Assembly: GCA_026119935.1 (NCBI GenBank)
Contig: JALRMH010000007.1
Location: 248,001 to 312,000 of the forward strand
Reading direction: 5' to 3'
DNA from: Endothia cerciana
Lineage: Eukaryota; Ascomycota; Sordariomycetes; Diaporthales; Cryphonectriaceae
DNA length: 64,000 bases
The position numbers and the translations under genes were made by a program. Below the pieces are notes generated by a model that worked only from the letters and a program-made list of their open reading frames with translations, was not told the origin of the DNA and made no database searches. This document shows, in pieces, positions 23,139 through 34,916 of this stretch; position 1 is the stretch's first letter; each line of letters starts with the position of its first letter.

Positions 23139-26100
23139 TCATAGTCCACTTTCATCATGACTTCCTCTCTCTGATGTCTTTTCCCCCGCTCCGGGCCCGA
23201 CTCCAGCTGCGGCTTTCACGCCATTCGTTTCTGCCTTCGCCTTCACAACGGCAGCACTACCATTCACGGCTTTCCCACCGGGCATACCAAGGACCTCGAC
23301 CCCACTAATAAACAAAGTCGAGACTCCCTCGAGCGCCGTCACAAAGACACTCAGCAGACTCGCGATGACAAAATGCGAGATCGTGCTGCCTATCTCCAGC
23401 CACGAGCCCTCGTCCTTGACCACCCAGAAGAAGTATAGCGTCAGAATATCGCTGATGGCCATGACCACCATGAAGAGTGCGGAGGGCGCGACGCCAATCC
23501 GCTTGTTGAGGATGCCCAGGTTGGCGGACACCAGCGCGAATGGGATCATCAGCTTGAGGACCAGCAGGGCCCCCTGCGAGAACGGGTCGAAGACGGGGAA
23601 TAGTCGGTTGACGCTGTCCAGGCTGAAGGAGGAGATAGAGGCAACGTTGCCGGTGGAGAAGAAGGCGGACTGCAGGAAGACGAAGAAGAAGAGCGCCACG
23701 CGCGCATCGGCGAGGGTGAGTGGGCGATATGGATTCGGTAGTTGGCTGGGAACCTGCATGGGTTTTGCTGAGCCGTTGCCGGAGCTGTTTTCGACAACGA
23801 CGTCGATTTTATGGGTCGATTTGGTGTAGACCTCGTACTCGAGCCTGACCCATGCCACCAGTGTCATCCAGAACGCGACATAGAACAACCCCTCATAAGA
23901 GATGGACAAGATCACGAAGGTGGGTGCACAGGTGAGGAAGATGACCACGAGACGGTGCAGATAGTTGTTGTTGGTATCCGTCCGATATGCCAATGGCATG
24001 AGGAGTGATATGACTGAGATCGAGTTAGCATTCAGCGCTGGTCATCTCGTACATGGCTGCTTACCCAACACGAGCCAGCCCACTATTTGGTTGCCCCGAG
24101 GCAGTCCTTGCTTAGCCTGCAGAGACAGCGCGCTCGATCTCGTGACAAGCATGGCTAGCACTACTAGACCTACTTGGGCCCCAACAAATATTCTCGAGAC
24201 GCGCTGTTTACTTAACGAGTACTTGGACCCGGTCATTGAGAAGTCGGCCAATACGCGATCCTCGAAGGCCAGATACAAGAGACCAATGGCAACCATCAAT
24301 GAGCCTCCTAACATAATGAGCGTTACATTCTCGGCCTTCATCGCTGGCAGAAGCGTGAAAGTGCTCATCGAGAAGCATGAGGCTGCCCATATAAAGGAAA
24401 GAATTGAGTGTTCCCGCACGAACGACAGTCCGGATGCCAGAGGCCAGAATGCTCCCACAATGTACAGGACTGTCAGTACCTCGCGGTGGATGTAGCCTAT
24501 AGCCAGCGAAATGATGATGCCGACATAGGCGGCACCACCAAGGCCCAGTGAAATCGGTCGCGTGTCTCCCAAGATGACCTTCGCCCCGCGAACAAGACAC
24601 TCCCGGCGGGCGTAAACCTCTTCCCAGAAAAAGACAGGGAAGAACGTATATGCATAGTACGCCACAGGCGACTTAGAGATGATGAATGACGCAGCGAGCA
24701 TGACATAGACAGCAGTGAATGCTGCCGCCGCGGCGAGATTTCTGGAAGGCACGACGGTGCCCTGAAGGACATGGAGATTAATGACAGTCGTAATGGCATA
24801 CAGCATCCATCCCAGGTATCCAACGGTGATTGTCGCCCGAAGAAAGAGCCAGTCGTAAGTCTGCAGGTATCTCAGACCTTGCAGGCTAATCTCGATGAGA
24901 GTCTCGGATTCCTCAATAGCCTCCTCATATTTACCCTCGGTAATGAGCTGCCGAATGGCAGCGACTCGGTCGTCGGACGTATGGCCGCTCTCGCCGAGTG
25001 GTCGATATGGCCGGAACCTCAGCTCCGAAGCCCTCTTCTTCTCTTCCTTCACTCGATACATCTCCAGTATTTCCTGGGCGTTGACCAACAACGCCTCTGC
25101 TTTTTCACCTACGTCTGCTGCAAGGAATGGTAACGGGAGCTCGCCGACCGAGTTCGCGGGATACTCGATTCCGATCAGATATGCCATCAACGCAGCGACG
25201 TCAGCCTGGCTCACATCGTGCCTCCTGACGTGGTCGAGGTTCCAGTCGGACGAGTACTCATCGTGGCCCGGCGCAACCTTGTCAGGATAGATCTGGGGCT
25301 TTGCAACACCGGAGCCCCATGAGATCAAGGGCGTTCGTGTGTTATCCGGATGACCGTCACCGTGGCTGCCCCAGTCGCTCATCCCATGATCCGCAGTGAA
25401 CACATACGCCGTCCTACCGTCGTTGTAGAATTTGTCGATCACCTCAGTGATTTCCTTAACCCCCTGGTCGACGACCTTGATGTTGTGGAGGTATTCCTTC
25501 GAATACGGCCGGTACGAGTGTCCAGTCGTGTCGAGCCCAAGCAGGTGCAGGAAGAAGACGACCTTGTCCTGCTTCAGAGCCTCCTTCAGCGTCTTGTTGC
25601 GGTTCGCCTCGTCGAACAGCTCCTTGACGTGGTCAAAAACCCAGTAATCCAGATGTGTCGCGTCTTGTGAGAAATCCTCCTCCTCGGCCCCGTACATGAA
25701 TGCGTCTACCCTCCCAGGCACAGCACCCTGTTCGAACATGGGCAGGATGTCCGGGCTGCCCCAACTCCAGGTGTGCTGGCTGCGGTTGAACACGCTGTCA
25801 AAGTCGACCGGGTTCAACTTCCAGCCGGTTGTTACGGCCGACACATCCTCGTACAGTCCGGCAATCAGCGCAACATGTCCAGGTCGCGATTCTGTCGGTA
25901 CTCGTGTATGAGAGACACCAAAGGTCCCCTGCTCCAGCACTCGAGATCTTAGGAAGGGCGCAAGAGGGCGGGGCTCGAGGTCTGCCTCAGACTCGGGGTA
26001 CGGTTCGGGATGGGCCTGGAAGGCCTTGTCGGCGCGCAATCCATCACCTGAGAAATAAACGAGTGAGCCGAGGCCGCAAGATGGAAGAGAATACCGCAAA

Positions 26101-26287
26101 TGAACGTACCAACGAACAGGACCAGTCTATCCGCGGGGGCCTTGGTGGAAGCTGGGCGCTCGACCTTGAAGAGTCGCATGCCGGATACGATGGGGCTGAC
26201 GAAGTAGACGTCGAAGATGGAGGCGATGTATATCAAATGGAAGACCACGGCCAGGGCCAGAAACCTGAACCGCGGAAAGCCCGCCAT
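23139..26287 (-). CDS. mcd4: GPI ethanolamine-phosphate transferase 1 (Mcd4/PIG-N)
   Basis: ER enzyme that adds ethanolamine phosphate to the first mannose of the GPI precursor. Exons are 26110..26287, 24065..26047 and 23139..24013; introns are 62 nt (GTACGT...CTCAG) and 51 nt (GTAAGC...CTCAG), giving 1011 residues. The start at 26287 gives an N-terminal signal-anchor (about residues 7-30). The alkaline-phosphatase-like catalytic domain follows: GDGLRADK is formed across the first junction, and HTRVPTESRPGHVAL, LGLDTTGHSYRPYS and TADHGMSDWGSHGDG carry metal-binding Asp/His residues. The second half has a dozen or more hydrophobic helices typical of PIG-N. Length is slightly above yeast Mcd4 (919). 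It lies head to head with the AP-2 sigma gene. Confidence 0.96.
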
Positions 26288-26839
26288 GTTGCTAGCACTG
26301 CGGTGCAGCTCGCGGCGACGCGTCGTAGCTCTCACGAATGGGGGAGGACAGAGAATGGGGACGGTCGTGGTCGGGTTGCGGGGAGGCCTTCAAACGTCTA
26401 GAGTCTTGCTTCTACCCCTTCCATGGATCCAACGCGACACAACACGTGTGGACGAGAATCGGCGGTCAAAACGAGAATTGGTCAATTGCTTACAACCTCC
26501 CGAGGGAAGCAGATCCACGGGGGTAAGACGGAGAGACAGGCCTAGGCGACGGCAACTGGTGGGTTGGTGGCTGCTATTGTGTACGGACGTACTCGAGCAG
26601 GAGCAAGCAATGCCGTCTGCCAAGCTGCGGGCCCAGGGGCAGGGCCGGGGAGAGCGGATCACCCGCTACTCAAATGAACAGGGTGCACTGCGGCTGGGAC
26701 GGACCCACGCTAAATTGTCCCGAGGGCCCCAGAGCCGCAACTCTCCTTGAACGTCCACCGTGAACCTCCACCGTGACGGCTTCAAACGGCGCGACATATC
26801 TAGATCGTCGTCCAAGCCCCCCCTCCGGCCGCGCCCAAG
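26288..26839. promoter_or_regulatory. Divergent promoter region of mcd4 and aps2
   Basis: About 550 nt separate the two start codons. No TATA box or clear operator was recognised, and the open frames are short. A tandem near-repeat of a 10-mer (GAACGTCCACCGTGAACCTCC region) lies at about 26749-26776. Confidence 0.4.
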
Positions 26840-27429
26840 ATGCTGTCCTTTATCCTCATACAAAACCGCCAGTCAGTCGCATCACCCCAAGGATAGCTCT
26901 TTTCTCCTTTGTAACAGAGGCTAACTTCCGCGGGGGTTCAGGGGCAAGACCCGACTGGCCAAGTGGTACGCGCCGTACAGCGACGACGAGAAGATCAAGC
27001 TCAAGGGCGAGGTATGCTCCGGCGCACAACCATACACACGACCCTGCCCCATATCGTGGCGCAGTTGGCTGACTCCTCATCTGCTTCCCAACCAATCAGG
27101 TCCACCGCCTCGTAGCCCCGCGCGACCAGAAATATCAGTCCAACTTCGTCGAGTTCCGTAACAACAAGATCGTCTACCGGCGGTACGCGGGGCTATTTTT
27201 CTGCGCCTGTGTCGACACCAACGACAACGAGCTCGCCTATCTCGAGGGCATCCACTTCTTCGTTGAGGTTCTCGACGCCTTCTTCGGCAACGTGTGCGAG
27301 CTGGATCTAGTCTTCAACTTCTACAAGGTCTATGCCATCCTCGACGAGGTGTTCCTCGCGGGGGAGATCGAAGAGATGAGCAAGCAGGTGGTTCTAACGC
27401 GCCTGGAACATTTGGATAAGCTGGAGTAG
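26840..27429 (+). CDS. aps2: AP-2 adaptor complex small (sigma) subunit
   Basis: Sigma subunit of the AP-2 clathrin adaptor that recruits cargo with dileucine signals at the plasma membrane. Exons are 26840..26871, 26942..27011 and 27100..27429, giving 143 residues; introns are 70 and 88 nt. The sequence matches the longin-fold sigma family end to end: MLSFILIQN start, RLAKWY, FRNNKIVYRRYAGLFF, YLEGIHFFVEVLDAFFGNV and the CELDLVFNFYKVY signature. Length equals animal and fungal AP-2 sigma. Conservation of the NELAYLE region favours AP-2 over AP-1. The first exon codes only ten full codons, so simple ATG-based calling would miss it. Confidence 0.95.
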
Positions 27430-28974
27430 CCGTTATTACGGGGCCAAGGGCGGTGATGTGCGGCACAATGAGCAGATGCTGGGTAGATATTGCAACAGGG
27501 CGGCCAGCTGCCTCGTGTACAAAGATTGTGGATTATTTCAGGGCGAGGCGTTTGGCGTTTCGAAGGGCCGGTGGTGACATAATACCGTCACCCGCTCGGC
27601 ATGATATACAGATAATAGTCGTCCTCATGGCGGCATTCAGCAGGCTTGAGTGTCAACTTTCCACAGGGAAATGGGTGCGGCCTTTCCTAGCCACACCGTT
27701 ACTTGATGATGGGATAACAGCTTTCCATTCGCTTTGCCTTGGCCCAGACCGACCAGTACGTGACTTCCTTTGGTCATAGTATCGGTCCGAGGGCTGACGT
27801 CTAAGAGTACAAGAATTTAGTGTTCTATTAAGGCGGAGGACAGCCAGGAAAGGTAGGCACCCAAGTCAGAGGAGGAGGAGGAGAGAGTGTTCCATTTAGT
27901 AGCTCGCCTAGCACAGGACCCTCGGGTACTATCGTTGACTTCAAGACTGGATCTTACAGAGGGAAAAAAGGTGGCGGGCCCTCTTATCCCGGCCGTCGCG
28001 CTTTACATCTTTACCCTGCGACCCGTAACATGTTTGGCAGAAATTTTGTTCCGCGTAGCCATATCGTCGCTCATCAAGTTGGGAAAAGAATACACGTCGG
28101 GCGTTGCCATCTCCTCGACCAATATTAGGGCGCAATTCCAGAATTCTCTCCCTGATCTTTGAGAGCTTGATAGGAAACAATGCTTCAGATAGTGGCCTGA
28201 TCGAATGGGGAGGCTAGTGCATTGTTCCCAGCAGCGTTGGAGGCAGTCGAGTTTCACCCGGAACGTTATATCTATCGTATTATGTCTCAGCATGTTGACC
28301 TTTTACTGCCTAACGTCTGGAAGAATTGCGAAAATGTAATCTCTGTACCTCTTCCCAGAGTTTAAGTTGCAGTCTTGCTGTGGCAATAGGTGGTTGCTGC
28401 TCGTTGAGTAGACGAGTCCTCCTAAGCTCTTGTAAGAGGTTATGGAAGAATGACTGAAGGAGAAAAAAAATTGGGGGGGGGGGGAGGGAGATCAGAGGGG
28501 GGAAGACGACGGAGAGGAAGAGGGCCAGAGAGGGGAAGAAAGACTAGAGGAGGTAAAAGATTAGAGGGGAAAGAAAGATGGAGGGGGGAGGAGAAAGACC
28601 TAGGGGGAAGAAAGTGCCTTTTTAAGGCCAAAGATGCACTACAGGCAACAAACCCCAGTCCTTGTAAACAACAGGAGAAACTCAAAATGGCTGATGCGAG
28701 AGATAGTGCACATACCTAATAACAAGTCTTCGTAGATGTAAAAAGTGCACTCCATAGACAATTTGGAGCATCAAAGGGTATTAAGAAGTCTATATTCAGG
28801 GCTTGAAGCCTGCTTAACACTGATGATAGTCTGTCCCATGCCGGAGGCCCTATTCTCCACACTCTAACTCCATGATATATATAGGTCTTCTCCTGAAGCT
28901 TTGACGAGGAGGGACCAGGGAGCAATTAAACCACCAGAAATTTTTCTCAGGTCAGAGTGGTCCAGGGCTAGTCG
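27430..28974. other. Intergenic, 1.5 kb, purine-rich tract
   Basis: No supported gene between aps2 and ist1 (convergent). A strongly purine-biased segment runs from about 28449 to 28618 on the plus strand, including a G10-like run near 28474-28484. Short frames on both strands near 28003-28293 and 28716-28925 show no recognised domain. Confidence 0.5.
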
Positions 28975-29955
28975 TCATCTCTTCAGCGCAGCAAACCTCT
29001 TTGAAAGCTCATCCACATCCGGTATCCCATCGCTTATATCGCCCTTCTTCGGTGTCGGTTTTGCGGCAGCTTTGGCCTCTTGCATCTTCTTGCTCGGCGT
29101 TAACTCCAACTTGTTCAATGTCACTTTGGGATGTGGGTTCTCCGAAGACGGGCTCGACGGCGTGACTCGCAAAGGACTGTTTTGTCCAATCGTCCTCGGT
29201 GGGGTGGCCTTGCTCAGTTCCTCCTGCGCTTCGGCCTCCTTGCTGTCTCCCTGACCGGGGTCGTCGACAAGCGGCAGCTCCAATTCCTTCTGCGCCTGAC
29301 CACCACTTGGATTATCGTCATCATCGTCCACGAACTCCGGCGGTGCCTCTCCGAGATCCTTCTTTGGCCATTTGACCCCGTATGCTTTCGCTATCTCCTC
29401 CAGGTAGCCCTGCACGAGCTCCTCCCTCGGTGGTGTCACGCTCAACTTCTTCACAACCTTCTCATTAACCTTGCCATTCGTGTTCTCCATCGCCTCGAGG
29501 ACAAACTGCTTCCCGTACTTCTCGCCCAGCAGCGCCCGCACGTTCTGCAGCTCTCTGATCTCCGTCTTCGGCGCGGCATAGATGATGCTTTTGATAGCCT
29601 CCTCCATCCCCGGGTCACACGTCGGTCCCTCCAGCAGGCCGGCACGCGCTAGGAGTAGTTCGCAGTATAGCTCGAGGATCTCGTGCAGCTCGGTGGTGAT
29701 ATCGCTCCGGATGATGTTCTCAACGCGAATCCGGGCCGAGTCAATCTTGCCCGCCTCGAGTAGCCGGGCCATATCTCGCCGAGCGGTCTTGCCTAGGGCC
29801 TCATCTGTCTTTTGTACCATGCGCAGGCGGGCTATGGAGAGTTTGAGCTGGACTTTTACTTTTGTCTGCGGATAACTGTTAGATGAAAGCCGGCACCGTC
29901 AGGGTTGGGCAGGGAAGGGTCTACCAACCACGAGGGACGATGTTGCCGGCGCCAT
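28975..29955 (-). CDS. ist1: Ist1 domain protein, regulator of ESCRT/Vps4
   Basis: ESCRT-III-related factor that modulates the Vps4 ATPase in multivesicular-body sorting. Exons are 29929..29955 (9 codons) and 28975..29865; the 63-nt intron has GTTGGT...GCAG, phase 0, giving 305 residues. The Ist1 (DUF292) domain spans about residues 10-190: KVKVQLKLSIARLRM, RRDMARLLEAGKIDSARIRVE and ILELYCELLLAR are hallmarks. The C-terminal part is acidic and Pro/Ser-rich. It ends with DVDELSKRFAALKR, which fits the MIT-interacting motif (MIM1-like) used to bind Vps4. It is divergent from ppm1. Confidence 0.92.
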
Positions 29956-30406
29956 GATGATCAGAGCTTTTCGAGGTCGACCTCGTCGGAGAGCTGGTAA
30001 AAGAACACAGAAGTACTCAGATATATTGCTGGGATTCGGAAAACGAAATGAGATACGGAGCGCAAGCAGGAACGCGCGTAAGCCGAGGCAGCTGCTTAGG
30101 AACGATCGGCGACGGGTTGCATGAGGCTGATGAGGTGACGTGGGAAACTCTGGACTCCGGCATGGCGGGGCTGCCGGCTCCAAGCTCCCTGCTGCTGCCC
30201 AGGACTGCGGGGTAGCTTTTGGGAGCCTTCCAGGCGGGTATAACCCCTGTAGTTGCAGGTGCGGCAGGCTCGTGCCCTTGAAGCCATCTAGAGGCATCGT
30301 GCTTGGCATCAACGCTCTCCTTGAAATCTCACGTTTCCTACGGAGAATTAGCACCAAGCCTTTGTGCCTCTTGTATCTACAATTCTCACCCTTGACTCAC
30401 CCGAAC
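29956..30406. promoter_or_regulatory. Divergent promoter region of ist1 and ppm1
   Basis: 451 nt between the two ATG codons. No TATA element recognised; moderate GC. No independent gene. Confidence 0.4.
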
Positions 30407-31614
30407 ATGTCTCAACCCCAAAACATGTCGGCCCCTTCGATTCCGAACCTTCTGTCACTGCGCGGTACAAGAGGTGGTAGTCGAGGCCGAGCCAATAGAC
30501 TGGGCCGGGGAGGCCATCCCCGTTCTACATCTAGCCATGCACAGCATGATGCGGTCATCCAGGGAACCGACACTGACGCGGCGGTGTCACGGCTGAGTGC
30601 GGTCCAAGTAGGCTATCTTGAGGACCCATACGCTCAGTATTTCGTTCAGGGACAACAGGCAAGCCGGAGGCTGCCAATCATCAACAGAGGTTAGATACTT
30701 CTCCACCTTGTCGGAGAGGGCACCAGAGACTGACCCTTTCAGGTACATACACCAGGACTATGGCTTTGGACAGACTGATCGATTCTTTCTTGGGTGGTGG
30801 AGATTCGCGAGGGGAACCAGGATCAGAGAGGCAGATCGTCTCACTTGGCGCCGGGACAGACACACGCTGTTTCCGGCTCTTCTCACAGAAGAACCGCCGC
30901 TGCCGCCTGAGCTACCACGAAGTAGACTTTCCCTCGATAAGCTCCCGTAAGCGGATGTTAGTCCAGGCCACACCGGTGCTGAGGAGGATCTTACCTGATC
31001 CAGTCCCCACCTCGGAAGGGGACGACTCGGCCTCCTGGCGGAGCACCCCTGAGGGCGAGGGCAGTCAGTATTGGTGTCACGGATTGGACCTGAGAGACCT
31101 TGCCAAGACCCCTCAACAAAGCGAGACGGACCCTTCTCCAAGCACGTTCATCGAAGCTCTCCGGACAGATGTGCCGACGCTCCTGATATCGGAATGCTGT
31201 CTGTGTTACCTGGAGACGGCCCAGGCGAAGGAAGTGATCAAGTATTTTACCGACAAAATACCGGACCTCGGCTTCGTCTTGTATGAGCCAACGAGACCTG
31301 ATGATGCTTTCGGAAGGCAGATGGTCTCGAATCTCGCTGCGAGGGGGATCAAGATGCCTACCCTGGAGGCGTACAAGGAGCCCGATGATCAGGAGGAGAG
31401 GTTCCGTCTAGCTGGTTTCGAAAAGGTGCATCAAAGCAGTGTAGAAGTACTGTGGGATAGATGGGTGTCCGCAGAAGAGAAAGAGAGACTCGATGGACTA
31501 GAGGGCCTAGATGAGGTTGAAGAGTGGCAGCTATTGGCGGCACACTATATTGTGGCCTGGGGATGGAGAGGAGACGGGTTCGATGTTTGGGCTCGTTCAG
31601 GGTTGAGTGGCTGA
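30407..31614 (+). CDS. ppm1: Leucine carboxyl methyltransferase 1 (Ppm1), PP2A methylation
   Basis: SAM-dependent methyltransferase that methylates the C-terminal Leu of the PP2A catalytic subunit, steering holoenzyme assembly. Exons are 30407..30689 and 30743..31614; the 53-nt intron has GTTAGA...TTCAG and splits a Gly codon, giving 384 residues. LCM family features: VGYLEDPYAQYFV and PIINRGTYTRT at the N-terminal side, SAM motif I SLGAGTDTRCFRL, the DFP element after motif I, TLLISECCLCYLE, and the C-terminal AAHYIVAWGW. The first 55 residues are Gly/Arg/Ser-rich and probably disordered. The reference Met is the first of two close ATGs (30407 and 30425). Confidence 0.95.
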
Positions 31615-32102
31615 TCTCTCCCTTTCTTGCCTATGATCAATATGATACCCAGCAATCCCGCCAACTGCAGCATGTAACGTCACCCTTGAGGTCTAATTTA
31701 GCCCGTTCTTAAGAATGCCGAACCTGCAGGAACCCAATCTTGGAATCACCAGGGCCCATGGGGTCATAGCAGTCACGATTATGCCTTCGATAGGCGCAAG
31801 TGGTAGGATATTTGACATATTGTTACCCAGAAAGCTGGAATCTGTCTACGAGAAGTGAATCCTCCAAAAATTCCCGAACGCCAGTGCTATGCTGATCCAG
31901 ACATCCAAAGTCCCATCTCTGGTCCAGTACTCCAACACAGCGCCATTCCAAGCCAAAGCCATGATATTAGTATCCCATTTATGCTTTCGACCCCACACTT
32001 CACACTTCCGATGATCGTAACAGCTTGGACTAGATCGCAGCTTCGAATCCTCTCCATCTATCAAAGCCGTCGAGAGCCTAGGATTCTGGACGCCGCGTAG
32101 AC
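31615..32102. other. Short convergent 3' flank
   Basis: 488 nt between the stops of ppm1 and spt3. No supported gene or repeat. Confidence 0.4.
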
Positions 32103-33074
32103 TCAGAACAATCTCAAACCGGAACGTTGGGGTAGTTTTGTGCCGTTCAACATAGCACGCCCCTTCTTTGATCTGGCTTGCAGCCGGCGGAAGGCCTCCT
32201 GGATGTGTCTCGGTTCGACGGGTGTCCTACCCTCGCTCGGCGGATCGAATAAGCTCTGATGTAGCTTCCGCTTCTTGGTGTTGCCTGCGTTCTCCCCGCC
32301 GGTCCTCTCCCTCCACAGGTCCTCCTGCTCCTTGATCTTGAGCGCCTCCTCCGTCAGCATCGATACCATCTCGAAGGTCAGGAAACCGAGCATGTCCACA
32401 ATATCGTCCGATGGCTTGCTGTCCGTGACGATGCCGAAACCAGCCCACTCCCGGAAGCGCTTGCCCTTGCGGTACGTAAACGAAGCCTGCCGATATTCCG
32501 ACCACGTGACGTACTCCTCCTTGGTCATCGCCTTGGTGCGCTCGTCGGCCTTCCGCAACCGCTGCAGCGTGATGTAGTTCATCTCCTCCTCCTCCTCGTC
32601 CTCCTCGTCCTCGCGCTCGGGGACGTCCTGGCCGTAGAAGCTGCTCGGCTCCCACGGCAGCGCGACCTTCTTCTTCTTGTTCTTCTGCGCGGCCTCGTCG
32701 ACGGGCCCCGCGCCGGGCCCGCCAGCGAGCGTGGGGTCCTCGGCGCTGCCGATGTCCGCGCCGTCGCCGCCCTTGTCCTCGGAGTCCTTGACGTTCTTGC
32801 GCACGTCCTTCCACGACAGGAAGGTGCGCAGCCGCGAGACCTTGGCCGCGTCGTCGCGGATCTGGAAGATCAGGTCGTTGATGGTCAGGGAACGCGAGCC
32901 GCGGCGGGCGGCCAGCTCGGTGCTCGCGCGCAGCATCTCGATGACCTGCTGCCGCACGATCTCCTCGATAATGCCCATCGTCTCGATGCTGGGCTCGCCC
33001 GTCTCGCCGGCGACGTACATCATCTGCTGGATCTCCTGCCGATATTTGTACTGCTTTCCGTCCTTGTCCGCCAT
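32103..33074 (-). CDS. spt3: SAGA complex subunit Spt3
   Basis: Histone-fold subunit of the SAGA coactivator that helps deliver TBP to promoters. Single exon, 323 residues; the start is the ATG at 33072-33074 just before YKYRQEIQQMMYVAGE, the family N-terminus. The first TFIID-18-like histone fold covers residues 8-95 (ETMGIIEEIVRQQVIEML, LTINDLIFQIRDD). A second, fused histone-fold half lies near residues 210-270 (YVTWSEYRQASFTYRKGKRF, DIVDMLGFLTFEMV). Between them is a Lys- and Glu/Asp-rich linker. The C-terminal PRHIQEAFRRLQ is also conserved in Spt3. An in-frame upstream extension to 33239 lacks conservation-like features and is left out. Confidence 0.95.
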   Translation of the reverse strand: MADKDGKQYKYRQEIQQMMYVAGETGEPSIETMGIIEEIVRQQVIEMLRASTELAARRGSRSLTINDLIFQIRDDAAKVSRLRTFLSWKDVRKNVKDSEDKGGDGADIGSAEDPTLAGGPGAGPVDEAAQKNKKKKVALPWEPSSFYGQDVPEREDEEDEEEEEMNYITLQRLRKADERTKAMTKEEYVTWSEYRQASFTYRKGKRFREWAGFGIVTDSKPSDDIVDMLGFLTFEMVSMLTEEALKIKEQEDLWRERTGGENAGNTKKRKLHQSLFDPPSEGRTPVEPRHIQEAFRRLQARSKKGRAMLNGTKLPQRSGLRLF

Positions 33075-33998
33075 TTTGAATGCTTGATTGGTAAGTATCT
33101 TATTGCCATACAGTAGCAATACGGTGTGAGTGGCTGTAGCTCTAGCAATGTCGATGGGACGACTTGTTATAATGAATGGATGGTCTGAATGTGGACATTC
33201 AGATTCAGTCGCACGCACTGTACCGTGGTTGTCCAGCATGTGAAAGCTAGCGAGGTTGCTTAGTCATCAGCCACAGTCCACCTCCGCATCGACAGCGCTT
33301 GCTAACCCCATTGGGTGTGGCGCCCTGCGGCCAGCCCTGTCCATCCCGTCGCGGCGGGTGCTAGTAAGCGGGGAGCGGCGCGTTTATAGCAGCACCATTA
33401 TTCTCACAGTATGTATATACAGAGCACAGCTGTTGTGCCGGGTTCACTTGAAACTGCAGTCCAGTAGCCTTGTAGGTGAAGCCAAAATGAGCCCAAACCG
33501 GGTAGGCACCCTCATACTGCTCTAACATTTCGGCTGACCCGCCGCATTAGTACCAGTAGGCTTGCTCCAGTCGTCATGCCGTGTCAAGGCCCTCCTTGCA
33601 ACTTTGTGTGTCTGAATACATCTCAAAACTGCGTCCACACAGAGAAACTCGAGCCTTGTCTGTATCCTGGAGGAGTTTCGGCAGGAGGCTAGGACTAGAG
33701 ATGTCATCGCCACCTCAACGCCGCCATTGTGAGCGTGGTGCGGACAACACCTTGGTGCACTCACTATTGGAGCAATGGATGAATGAACGAACGGCTATAA
33801 GTTCGATCTCCACGTGAGTGAGGAAACCCCATAAGGCGTATCTGCTAAATGTGGTAATTCGATGAGAATAGTAGCTCTATAACTGTAGGCTTGCTCATGG
33901 GCACCTGACAAGCCGTCATCGTCGCGCTGATCACGAATCCTGGTCACGATGGGCAGCTTTCCATGTTTGTATGACCGAACCTGACGGATAACTTCTTG
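33075..33998. other. Intergenic: upstream of spt3
   Basis: About 0.9 kb. spt3 promoter and the 3' side of the F-box pseudogene. No additional gene recognised. Confidence 0.4.
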
Positions 33999-34916
33999 CT
34001 ACTGCGGCCCCTGTAGTCGAAGGGACTGTCGATGTACATATGCCATCCACTTCGAGTCCTTTGGCGATCTGCTGTCGCCTACCTGGTGGTACGAGTTGAT
34101 GGAGATGCCGCAGCTCCCGAGTTTTGTATATTTATCGGACGCTCCAATTGTCTCAATTGTCAAGGTGTAATCCGTCAGGCACACATCGCAGGGACCAGGC
34201 ACCTCTTGGCACGCCCGGAGGACAGTACGCCGCAGAGGGGCCGGCAGCGGAAACTCCCGCGCCAAATCCGTGTGCTTTGGGAACATCGGCCTATGGCGAC
34301 AAATGCAATGATAGTCCCGATCAATCGCGAGGCGCAATTGTTGGTTGTCACGAGCTTGCGGCGTGTGACGCGCATGGATGAATTGCTCATTGTCGATGAC
34401 CATTGCGGACCACTGCCGGCGCCAGAAACCGCAACAACCTCGTCGTAAAGATATATCGGCCTCAGACGTTTCGATAAACACCGGTCTTTCAAGGATTTAA
34501 AGAGGTAGGCCCTTTGTGCCGCCGAATTTATGACGATTCATCACGAGACGCACGTGGTGGTAGCCAAGATGATAAGACCCAACTAGACGGGCGGACTGCT
34601 TCAGGCCGCAACAATCCCGCCAGCTGTCAGGGTTTTTTGGTCCTCATGGCGCCCAGAATCGATGAAGCTTCGAGCACCTATGACAGAAGTAGACCTTGTC
34701 ACCGGAGTCCCCCTCGAGGATGCCAAGGAATGATATGCGGTTCTTCCCTTTCAGTCGAGCCAGCCTTCCGTCGGCAGACAGGACCGAGAATAGATCCTTA
34801 CATGTGAGGGCAAGGCTCCACCTAGATAAGGGGTAGGCATCCAGGTGGTCGCATATGATGAATATTAGTTCTGTTGGCAACTGTACCAGAGGTGGTGCGC
34901 GAAGATGGGCAGACTA
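33999..34916 (-). pseudogene. Decayed F-box family gene
   Basis: One continuous reading frame on the minus strand, from about 34913 to 33999, with protein-like content on both sides of in-frame stops. The N-terminal part is an F-box (LPTELIFIICDHLD, SLALTCKDLF, then HRCSKLHRFWAP). The C-terminal part has the pattern of fungal F-box proteins (PGPCDVCLTDYTLTIE, INSYHQVGDSRSP). Stops interrupt it at 34644-34646 (TGA, directly after WAP), 34497-34499 (TAA) and 34914-34916 (TAG, ahead of the F-box). No in-frame ATG precedes the F-box. The TGA could come from CGA by a C-to-T change. The gene is read as inactive. An unusual intron set could remove one stop, but not all three easily. Confidence 0.75.
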
